A stretch of DNA of 64,000 nt from Ischnura elegans. Its lineage: Eukaryota > Arthropoda > Insecta > Odonata > Coenagrionidae. The notes beneath the pieces are model-generated. The model made no database searches, had not been told where the DNA came from, and worked only from the letters and a program-made list of their open reading frames with translations. A program made the position numbers and the translations under genes. Of this stretch, positions 12,701 to 24,700 are shown in pieces. The stretch's first letter is position 1. Every line of letters starts with the position of its first letter. The stretch covers positions 73,729,907 through 73,793,906 of the forward strand of contig NC_060249.1 of the NCBI RefSeq assembly GCF_921293095.1, written 5' to 3'.

Positions 12701-15700
12701 TTTTGGTTGAATTTCATACATTTGTTTATGTTCACCCCCAGCTGATAATTGAAAAAAGTTTTGTAAAATTAAATTGCAGTTAGCCTATTGCATATATTAA
12801 TTCTGTTTTCTTTTATGCATTCATAATTATTGCAACATTATGTACTATCAAAAGAGAAGCTCTTCGTCGACATATTTCATTCTCCATCCCACTGCCAAAT
12901 TAGTACATAATTCCAATCTTAGACTTAATTATTTTTCTAAGCAACACTTAAAAAGTGCTAATATGGTCAGTGGTGTAGAAATCACCATTTTTGTCCATAA
13001 ATATTACGCATATCTTTTAGCACAACGCAGCACCATGTGACTTGTTTTGGTCTACAGTTCGTAAACGAACAGCGGCATCAGTGTGCAAACAGCGTTCCAG
13101 TTTGTAGATTAACTTGAGTTTGTAGGTACATGATATATACTAAGGTGGTACACTTAGATTTTAATTTGCCCATCGTCACAAAAATAATAATTTTATACCC
13201 ATGTGATAATATTAATTGGGTGTTGGTGAAAAAAAGGTGACATGCTTACTTGATAGAGAAAAATATCTAGGGCTAAATGTATACTATGAAGGGCTTTTGA
13301 ATCATGACTTAATAAACTGGTGGATCAGGGTGATACTTGGTTTAAATTTAAACAGAGGATATGGGAATCTCTACATTTTACAAGTTCATCTATATTAGAG
13401 CTCATCCAGCCTAAATATATATTCTGTTCATCATGGGACCTCATTGTGATCGAAGTTACTCTGTGTGTTTTGCATTTCCTAATGATTGATTACTTTAAGT
13501 TTTTAGTTTGCATGCTCCTGATCCCTAATTAACAGTTATTTATCTACCCATGCATCTATGATGCCCGAATTAAAGACTACCAATCCCTACTAATTTGAAT
13601 TATTTGCTTTCTAGTAATTTGAACATTTAGATCTTGGTTCTGATGCTTGGTTTCTCTTCTCATGTTTCTTCCATTATCCCTTGGTAGTGGCTCCAGGATT
13701 CGTCCCAGGTAAGGGAAATAATGCTAACGCTAGCAAGTGTATTATGAGAAGAAAGGTAATCCATCTTCATCTCTTACTTAATCTTTCTCTTTCTCTCTTA
13801 TTTATTTCTGCCTCCTCTCCAGCCAGGTGTTGAGAGCTTGCAGTCCTCTACCCTCATTAATAAGTCTGCGTATAAAATTATTCTTGAGTTAAATTTTGTG
13901 CCTGCTTCTTTAATGTCCCTGCTTTTTTTATTTGCTGGTCTCTTGGCTTATGTCTTTGCCTCTATTTTTTCTGTGTGGTGTTTTACACTAATGCTCATTT
14001 TCATTGAGGAAGTTGCAGCATCTTCATTGTTATCCAAGCATGATTGGATAAGCTGTCACTTCATACACAATAATGACAAACATTTTTTCAGACATCTATT
14101 TCCTGGTTGATAGCTCTGTGGTAGTAGAAGGAATGGTGCATTTTTGGGTATTTTTGATGATGTGTTGTTATTCATGTTGATATCTCTACTACTAGGTATC
14201 AGGGATGCAAACTTTAACCATCATTTATAATGGTTATTCATACGAACCCATGAATGCTATCTGAATAATTGATTGCATAATCTAAGTCTATTGAAGCTGA
14301 ATTATTTGTGCAAGAGCACATATTTAAATACCTATTTTGTGTCTGATTTTACATGGTGTGGGGATTCTAAGTCAAAATGTGATTCTGACTATGATTCAAA
14401 ACTTTGCTGATATGTTATGAAAATGTTTGATTGCTATTGGAGGTTATTAGGTTTCAAAGAAGTAATCATTTCATCAAATTTATGGTGGAGAAGGAATTTA
14501 TTGGAAATTCATTTCTTAAGTAAAATTTGTGCCTATAGTTTTCGGCAGTACATTTTCAAGATATTAGTTATGCATGTAAGGCACATGAAGCATGGGCAAT
14601 AATCAAATATACACGGCATGTGCAGCACTATATTATGTATTAGATATGTATGAAGCTAATTAGCAACTTTGGTTCTTCAGATGATAATTCTCTGGAAAAA
14701 AATAACTTTTAGTCAGAAATAAGGTCAGGGCTTAGGTCAGGACCAATGATTAGCCTCAGTTTTGTAACATTAATATTTTTTCTGTTATTTAACAAATGAA
14801 TGAGTAGTCTCTCATAAAGTATTTTCAAAATAAATGCATCCATATTATGAAAAGAAAGGCAAATTTGCATCTTGTTGAGGACAACGTTGATTCATTATAC
14901 TCAAGCTTTGTAATTTTTAAATATATGATTCAACTGTCAACCTTTTCAGTGTTGAGAAAGCAGCCTTTGAATCCAGCTGTTCCAATGAGGCCTCTGTATT
15001 GGACTAGGATATTAGTTACCACCCCTGCTCCTGATTGGTAAGGAAGTAACTAATGTACTTGGCATGCAATTCATACATAAGCTAGTAATCCTTATCACAG
15101 TGAAAGGAATACCCAGATTGCTTTGTTCAAGGTAAAGTCTTACACAAAATTGAGCTGGTTTAGCGACTTAAACATGGGAGGCTAACTAATGAGCCTGCTG
15201 CTGAATAAGCTCACGTACAAGTTTTCAGTGTTAGCTTCACCATTTGTTGCACTGTGACATTCTTTGAAGCAAGTGCCTCGTTGAACTGCATTTCGTGCGG
15301 GCCATTGAATCATTTTGTGTTTTCTTACATTTTGATTTCAAGTAGCCATGATTATCTTCTTGCAAATCTACAAATATGCTTGGTAACAGCTGTATCTGTC
15401 CCCTGGGTGTTTCCTATTTCAGGATTACCTATTACTTGTGCAAGTCATATAAAAAGTTTAGACAGCTTAGACAGTATGTGACAATTTGGTAGACTTTGAC
15501 ATGTTCGTTGTATTTAAGAGTGAGTGACCAGAAGCTGCAATAGGTGGCAAAGGAAGGAGAAGTTGGAAATGGAGTATAAAAGAGCATATCGGGGACAATG
15601 GAATACTTTTTGAGGATTAAAAGATTGATGAATCAAATGGTTGGTTAGTCAAAGGATGGATAATGAGAGCTCTATTTTTATGTGCTTGCTCATTGTTTCG

Positions 15701-18700
15701 ACTTGAAGATATGATTTGATAGGTGAGGCTAGAGCTATCATGGACTTAGGTGGCATTCAAATTTTTCACATGCAGGTTCAGGAGGCCTGTTTATTCCCTG
15801 GGCTATGCTACTTTTTGAGGGTTCTTCAGGGGGCATCCCCGTCCTCATTTGAACCCTTTGATCAGTTTCTAAGCACTCCCCAGCTAGCACATCATAAGTC
15901 ATTGAGATAAGGTGAAAGGGAGAAATTAAGAAGATGCTTATCAAGTAAGCTTGTTATGAGTTTCTTACGGTCAGGCCGACAAACATCCAGAGTAATGACA
16001 AAATGGATTCCAATATTTCAGCACTTCCGTAGATGTTGTTTAGATTCCATCGTTTTTGAGCATTCATTAAGGGATTTATGTATAAGAATAATTTTTCCAT
16101 TCTTGGCACTTCTATAATATGAGTAGAAATAACATCATACTGCCATAATTTGAAAATCATTCACATGTATGAACTGATGGTGAAACGACGGTCGTAAGAA
16201 AAACCACATAATTTCACAAGAATAGCGACGTAGAATAATATAAAAATGCCGGAAGGAATCTCTAATATAGGTACATATCGTAGTCATCGGGTTATCAAGC
16301 CATAAATTAAAATTCATAAATGTTAAATTGGACCTTGAATAATTTCAGTTTTCATGCTCATACCAAGCAAGTTTTTCTACATAATTGGATTTTAAAATGG
16401 TAACTACGCCAGTTCCTCTCATCAGCTGCCGTGGTGTAGTGGTTAGCGTACAAGAGCGTCGGATACATAGGTCGTACGTTCGGTCCTCCCTGATGTTATT
16501 TTTTTACTTTCCGCCGCAAGGATAAAGTACTTGTATTATGATTTATATCTTCACTAGCTGGTCGCTTTCAGTTATTAATTTTTTTCTATTTACAGGAAAA
16601 TCTGTTATCAGTTGTTAAGCCCTTATAAAGACTCACTTAATTTCACCGGTAGCCTTTAAATTCATTTCGGGATGAGCCACGTAGCATGTGTAGTACGCTG
16701 TTCAGCGGCCTTTGGCGCTCCAACAGAAGCCACTTACGTTGCCTGAGGATATTTGACAGCATTCCTTACCTATTCTTCCCTAAAATCTTACCCTTGCCTT
16801 ATATAAGCCCGTTGGCTTAAGATAAGCTGCTTAACAATTTTTCCCGTAAGAAAACCATAAGAAACGGTTAACTCTCTTACTTTGTGCTATCTGGGTCCAA
16901 CCGTAAGGCCAGTATATTCTTCTGGTCTACTGTATTAAAAGGAGTTCCTTATTCACTAAAGATCAGTTAAATTTGTAATTCATCACTTTATATTTTATAA
17001 TGATAGTCGGTAGATATACATTTCAGAGGCATTATACATTTATTCCTAATATTTGATTTTGGTTACTCATTGCAGTAGCGTCGTCCCTGAAATCAGCGAT
17101 CAGCCTGCTCTCTGGGACAAGCTTGAAGAAGCAAGCATTGAAAACTTAAATGAATTCACAGATTTATTTTCAAGACAGATAGTGGAAAGAAAGCCTCCCA
17201 AAAAGAAGACTGAGCAGTCCTCCAAACAGCAGGTAAATTTGTTTTGTTTCTTAAAAAAATTGATGTTTTTGCTTTTGTTTATCATTTAGTGGAATTGTTT
17301 GAATGTTTTTTGTTCCTTGTCGTTGAACATTTTTTTCCTTCTTTCGGTCCTTGGGTTATAGATTTATGGATACTGAGGGAAGTTAGTGGGCCATTTTTCA
17401 GAGTCAAAAAATTTTCACTGGAGTAGATGGTGATTGAAGTCATGAATTTTCTATTGAAAATATTTTTATTAAAGCTGATGGAGTGATGTTGTATGAATTG
17501 ATTTAACTGAGTTATTCACCAGATTTTTTACTTTAAGAACCAACCACACTTTCCAATTTTGTAGTGACATAAATAGGTACACTCAGTGTTAAATGACTTA
17601 TGGGGATAGGAAAGTTACCTGATTATGCCAGTATCCAAAGAAATTTGAAAATCTGTGAAAATTGGCTGGCCAATCAATTCTTTCAGTTGACTCTGGGGGT
17701 CTCATAGCATCCATTTGATGTGGGTCTTTACATCAAGTTAAATTAATCTACTGTGTCTTATTTATTATGTATCTTATGTGTTTATTATAGACATTATCTT
17801 ACATTTATTGTACATTATATACTCGTTTATTTCCATTGGGTGACAATTTGGGTTCACAATTCACAACTGATTTGGATCATCCCATTACATTTAGCACTTA
17901 AAGTGTTCACGATGGACTGTGCTGAAATTTTGGACTTGTTTTGAAAGTAAGTCCACTCAGTCTGCTTACAGACCAGTCTATTTACCAACCCAATCCGAGT
18001 CCGCCAGACCAATGAAAAAACATAGTTGATGGCTTGGTAAACATTGTTAGTTACAGATTTCTAATCACTTCGCCAGAGTATAGGGTCTTTGCCCATTTCT
18101 CCATCAAAAATGTGAAATGAAAAATTATTCACTATCAGCCAACTTATTGTGGCTAAGTACAGAAACCATTTTTCATGGCTCTAACTGAGTGACACCAACC
18201 CTGGTGATGCTTGATTCTGATATCAAGTATGCATAAAAAATCATCATCAGTCTACATATGTTTATTTTGATGGTAAAGGTACTTGATATTTACCATGATT
18301 ACCTATTTTCTACTCAAATAGGCGATGAAGATTTTGGACAGCAAGCGGTCTCAAAATGTGGGAATATTGTCTTCTAGTCTCCATGTTGATTTTTCAGAAA
18401 TAGAAAATGGTGAGTTATTATTTACTTCATATTTTCTCTACTTATTAATGCCCCAATGCGAGTTTGCTGTGTGGAAGGATGCTTAGGATACATTGTGATC
18501 TCTGGCAGGAAAAACATTCAAAGTCTTGAGATGTCCAGAATATGTTCAGAAAAGGGCAAAATTGCAGCCAATTGGAGCACATGGCTCAAAGTTTTTGCAG
18601 TTTAAAAAGGGTACATTTTTGACCTAAACATCATTATTAATTTTGAATCCTGGTGGCACCATCTATTGAAGGTTAAAATTTTGTGACACAATATTTCTCC

Positions 18701-21700
18701 ACTCTGTATGCAGGAGAGGAGAGTCCCGAACAAACCAAGAGTTTCCGGATAACTCTGTGCACTGCAGCATATCTGCTTTGAACCTTTCATAATAAAGAAT
18801 AGATACATAATGCATTATAGAAACTTACAATGATGTAAAATACTAGATATGTACATAAATGTTTGCTTTAAAAATTTAATTCTTTCAAAAATTAGTAATG
18901 AGACGAACTTAAATTTGTTACTACATCGTTACAAGCCTTGAAATCCTCAAAATTTTCGTAACCTCCTGGACCCCCACTACTGCTGGGAGGTTACCCCACA
19001 AGACCCTCTGCCTAACTCCCCCTTGTCCCAATCCTGGATCCACCTCTGGTACCAGATGATGGCTTTTTGAGCTGAAACGTTGTAGGTATTAAAATAGTTT
19101 TGCATAGTTGGAATCATATTTTATTTTAATAAATTGATGTGTAGGCTTTACTTATTCTAAATTTTACATTACTAATTCGTCATCAGCTCATACATTGATA
19201 ACCAATCACTTTACCACTGACTGTAAGAGGCTTAGAATTTGTTGCACCTCTCTGTACCCAATTTTTCTATTTTCTAATTTTTATGCTCCTTTTACAAAGA
19301 AAGAAAAGCAACTAATAATATTTATTGCTAGTGGTTTATGAAATTATGTACCGTGAAAATGCTTTAAAATTTAATTAAATTTTTTTTTCAATTACAGCAA
19401 TTTATAACTTTGATACCTCAGTTATATCTTTGGAAGCCTTACAACAAATTTATGAAGTGGTAAGCATAGATGTTTTTGTCTCTTTAATGGAAGTAAATTT
19501 TGTATTATCCAGAATATCCCATTCTAAAATTTTCATAATTCCTTTATCCAATACAGCGTGCAACCAAAGAAGAGTTAGAAAAAATTAGAAGTCATGTAGA
19601 GTCCAAACCAGAAGTGCCTTTGGACAAGCCAGAACAGTATGTATTTTTTCCTATGGTATTTTTGTATTTCATTAAGAAAATTATTTATGTTTTTAATCTA
19701 ATGTAATTTTTATTAATTTTAGGTTCCTGTACGAGTTATCTGAAATACCAAATTTTGCTGATCGAATAGCTTGTTTTATGTTCCAATCAGACTTTGAGGA
19801 TGGTATCAGTACCATTGATAGTAAACTGAATAATATGAAGCTAACTTGTGAGGTATGTAATTGTTTGCTACTAAACAAAATGCCAACAACAGATATTGAT
19901 ATGACTCTATGTTTATTGCCCTCATTTGTATATTACTTCATAAATTTTGTTGTAGCATGTACCTAATATCCGGGATTTTCTGCTTTGCTATTGTCTGCCT
20001 CCTTCTGCCTTACTGATTTTCGAATTATATATTCATATATGCATGTGTGTCTCTGGTTCAGTTAAGGTTGGAATAGTGACATTTTAAAGGGCATACTTAG
20101 AACTTCAGATTATAGTTTTATTTTATAAACTGTGAAAAATTATGATCTTTATAAAAACTTTAACCATATTTCCATTCTTTCCAGTTTTTAATGACATCTG
20201 AAAGCCTCAAAAAGGTGATGGCCATTATCTTGGCACTAGGAAACTACATGAATGGGGGAAATAGAACACGTGGCCAAGCGGATGGTTTTGGTTTGGAGAT
20301 ATTGCCTAGACTGAGGGATGTGAAGAGTAAGGATAGCTCTGTGACTCTCCTGCATTTTATCATCAGGACTTACATGAAGGTCAGATTTTTAATTATCCTT
20401 AAAGAGCATGCACTTAATGTTATGTAGTGTTATTTAGCAATCCCCAAAATACATTCGAGATACATTCTTAAATATTCCCTTGTAACATGGCCCTGTTTCT
20501 CCTGGCTAGCTTCGGGTGTGGTTGATGATAAGGGGCTTGAATAACTAGGCATAGAACAACAAGATGCAAATCTTAGTGTGAGTGCAGGAACACTGCAATC
20601 TAGGTAAAATCCTTCTACGTAAAAAAGAAATTTTCTTCCTCATAGGAAATTTTTTCCTTTCTGTAGAAACATTAAATCATGGTTTCGATAGTTGTGGCCC
20701 CTGATTGCCCTCACAGCGGCGAGGGTATTCCCTATCCCTCCCTTCCAAACCTATCCCTTCGTGGGAGGTTTTGTCAGGCTCTCATCGTGGCGATGCCTCC
20801 TATCCTTTATTTCCCTTCCTCAGTCCTTCCCCTCTTGAGATGGCACGGGCGTATAAGTCTGTGACTTGGTTCCCGGTCCTCGAGAGTGTACCCCTTGTGG
20901 GCCCACCCTGGGTTTCCGATTTCAATGTCAGTGCAGGAAAGGGGAGGTTAGAAAAAAATCTGCCTGCTCTCGGATGGGAGGTGAAGGGAAAGAAAGGTTT
21001 GTCCTCTTCGTAATTCCCTCAGTGACTTACACTTCTTAAAAGTGTCCCGAGTCACATGTCATCATTGGGAATTACTTTAAGGAGGGAAGAGAGGGGTAGG
21101 TAAAAGAAAAGGTACCACCGCAAGCTACTGACTCACTTGCTGCTTCGGCTTCCTCCACCTCCACGGTTTACTCCTCGGCAGCCTAACGTCACGAACTTCA
21201 ATGAAAAAGCAAATCCTCTTCACAGGGCTATATACCCTGGTTGACACCACTACTACTCTGCAGCCTGTACGAAATACACAAAAATAAAAGAAAAATGGGC
21301 ACCAAAAACATGTTGCAGGCATACTAGCACCCTCTCCAGCAAAATGTACCCCCCTTCCCCTGGTAAATCTCCCTCTAACATTTTTCCGGCTACAGCCTTG
21401 AATGATTTTTGTAGAATATAATTATTTTCGATGTTTACTTTACATTTCTTATGCAGACAAGTTTTTCTAATTGATTTACCTGAGTAAGAATTATTGAAAT
21501 TAGTTTTTGCTGTTCCTGAAAGCAGTCTATTTCATGGATTTTATTACCATCTTTTGTGGGCCAGCAAATGATTTGCTGTTTGTGATCCAACATTAGTCAC
21601 TTTTTAGTTGTTTTCAAGATTGTGGTAATTTTTGGAGTAGCATAATTTTCTCGAAATTCCTTATTCTTGTACTAATATTTTTTCTTAGGCCTCTTAGTTT

Positions 21701-24700
21701 GCCTCTTAGTATATCAGCTCCTACTGATACCATTATCAAAATTCCTGTAACTAATTCCATTTTTCTTGAATGGTGTTTTTTTCTTTATTCGGAAGATTAA
21801 TTTCTCTGAATAATTTGACACATTTTTTATTATTTTATCATTCATATTAAATATTTTTATTAAAGCATTAATCTTATTTAATTTTATGTTTATTTTTGTT
21901 TATTTTTGTGGGTTAACTCACCCTCATAGCATACATAATTTTTTTTAAACACCATTGTACACTAAGTTTTCCTTGTGTCTTTTTTTATATTTATAATTGT
22001 GCAAAAAAAATATTTTCTCTAGCAAATATATTTAAATATGTTATTATGGTTCTGAAAAAAAATATTATTGCTAAAAAATAAAATCCATACCCTACAAAAA
22101 TTACATTTTTTATCAAAAATATAAAAGAATTGTATAGTTATAAACATTTTCAATGAAAATAAAATTTAAAAATTGCAATAAGATCTGGAACAACTTCATG
22201 TAGTTCTTTTTTGCTAAAAAGTGACATTTCACTAATTAATAAATACTCCACATTTCTCACTGGGTAATAGGAAGTACATACATATGAAAATTAAACTTGC
22301 ATTACTCCTCAAAGTGCATCAATCATGGATATTTATTATTTTGCATCACATTCCTCAGGACCTGCCTGATCCCCTCGCAACAGATGTACCTTTGCCAGTG
22401 CCTGAGCCAGGAGACATAGATAGATCCTCAGCAGTTGAATTTGAAGATATTGAATCAGATCTGAAACAGCTACAAAAGGATTTCTCAAGTATGTATTTCT
22501 CATGCATGAATTGAACATTTGACCCAATGTTGAGTTTGATAGTTTTCTGGTTACTAAATTGTGTCAGTGAAGTCTTATGGAATCAATGGTGGCCTTAATT
22601 TTAATGTGGTTGATTAATTAGCATGTCATAAATTTTGATGCTGTGGGTATAGGGAATACAAAGCATTATATGTGGCAATTGAATTTTTGGATGGATTCCA
22701 CAAAAAATTCTGTTGATCACCAATTGTGTACATCAGAAAGTTTATCCCTGTCACTGAAATCCGTGACAATCCCTACATGGATATGCACAAATTTTCCATA
22801 GATATAGGCAGTGCTGGAAGTTCCCTTCTTCTATCTAGTTTAGAGCCTCCATTATATCTTCTATCATGTCCATTCTTTTTATTCATGTTCCCTTAATCTC
22901 TGATTTGAATTTAGAGAATTATGAAAATGCCATAGGTACCCAGGTTTGCTGAGTATGGTGGGTGGTCCAATGTAGCGATGCCTATATCTTGTATCAAATG
23001 CCTTCACATATAAGCTGGGATGGACTGCAACGTGGCCCAGGAGCAGTGGTGCCAACTCCATGGTGCTTGAGGGGGCCCGAGCCCCCTCAAAAATTCGTTA
23101 TGGGTGTGAGGAAAAAATGTGTCAGACTTGCTGATTTTCCCCGGAGTGTTCAGATATTGAGATTATAGTTATCAGGGCTCTAATGTTGATCATATGACTC
23201 TTCTAAAATGCTTAAAAAACTTAAAACTCACTACTTATAATATTTTCTGGGGCAAGATCCCCGGTTTGGGCCCCCCCAATATTTTTTGTAAGTCAGCACC
23301 CCTGCCCAGGAGTGAGAAGTTTTGACAACAATTTTTAGGGCTGTTTTACACAGCTCATGCTATTGCACAATCTGACGTATGTACGAAGGCAGAGTCAAAA
23401 TTGCATAATGTAGATTGGCAAATGGCTAGAATGGATGGATGCTAGATGGCGAAATAATGCCTGTTCTAATTATGTTCAAGCATTTTTGCAATTGCACTAT
23501 ATACTGAGAAAGAAATGCATTTATAACCTGTGCAATCATATGCCTTGTCAAAATGGCCTTTACAAAACTTTGTGCATGTTCATTTATTCATCCAAACACT
23601 TATGAGCACTTTTTAGTAAATGCCAGAGATTTTTAGCCTGAGTCAGAGACTCCAATAGTGATTTTCTGGGAATTATTTATGTACCTTTTTGGTGTATGTA
23701 GTTGTCTCTTTGTTATGGATACGGTTGTTCAGGGTATGAATCATCTTTTGCCCCCTCCCTTCCCCCTCTTAATCAGCCATACTGACCTAGAGTGCTAGTC
23801 ACTCTCTCAAACACATCTCTTGTCCCCCTTCCCTATCCTCCATTTTATCCCTCTAATAGGTAACCTTCCACATTTGCAAGTAATTTTCTAATGAAATTTT
23901 TGGAAAAGTAGTGCAGAAACCAAAGTAAAAATTAATATGTAAATCATCATTAATGGAGACTCCATCTCTTTCAAATATCCATTTGGGGCTTTCCTTTACA
24001 ATGCTCAGACTAGGTGTAATGTACATTTTGAATTTATCAAAAGTGCTGTACAAGGTATGATATTCATTCTTTTAAATACAGAGACTAATTCATTCATTTT
24101 TTTATTTAGTTTGCCAGAAGAAGACAGACAAAGTGATTGCATCGTCAACAGAAGAGCATCTTCAGCCTTTCAAAGAGAAAATGGAAGCATTTTTAACGAA
24201 AGGTTTGTGATATACCTACCATCCAATTTAATGCTATTTGGAGCATAGTTATGAAATATGTTCTTATTAACATGTGTTTTTTACAGGTCAGAAGCAGCTC
24301 ACTGATGAATTTGAAAATCTTCAAGAATGTAAGCAGAAGTAAGTTTTTGTGAAAAATAAATTAATGTGACCATTTTTAGCTGGCAGCTTTTAACTGTACG
24401 AAACAAATGTTGAAAATAATTGTACTTTTTGGACTTGTTTAATGCAGGTTTGTTGCTGTGATGAAATTCTATCAGTATGTACCCAAAGGATCAAAGATGG
24501 AAGAAGTTGCACCCAAGGATTTTTTCATTCTTTGGTCTCCATTTTGTAAAGAATTCAAAGATATTTGGAAAAAGGAACAGCAGAGGGTGATGAAAGAGAA
24601 GTATGTTTCTACTTCTCGTGCACTTTTGTCTCCCCGTACATTTTATTTCAATGTCCACAAATGTAATTTTATTTGACAGCCATTAGCCATTTTCATGTTT

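Larger units (their letters stand above)
8560..14949 (+). other. longest formin intron, repeat-bearing
   Basis: 6.4-kb intron between FH1 and FH2 exons. It holds a foldback element (10374-10610), a Penelope-like remnant (11281-12195) and the candidate microexon at 13688-13708. Elsewhere it is AT-rich with nothing recognised. Confidence 0.7.
15038..17075 (+). other. formin intron with CpG-rich insertion
   Basis: The middle (about 15964-16907) is CpG-rich and repeat-like and is listed separately. The flanks are ordinary AT-rich intron. Short open frames (15254-15481, 15716-15910) are not recognised. Confidence 0.6.
22489..24109 (+). other. formin intron with hAT MITE and Harbinger-like MITE fragment
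   Basis: Contains the MITE at 23044-23304 and a degraded MITE at about 23333-23500. The rest is AT-rich with no coding signal. Confidence 0.65.

Noticed and set aside
13830..13852. Strong pyrimidine tract and AG near 13822, possible acceptor
   Set aside because: No in-phase coding sequence with a usable donor follows; not needed to close the formin frame.
16424..16495. Functional tRNA gene
   Set aside because: The A and B boxes are present, but acceptor and anticodon arms do not pair convincingly; the SINE interpretation is preferred. The same reasoning applies to 35673-35745, 46318-46390, 49993-50067 and 61318-61396.
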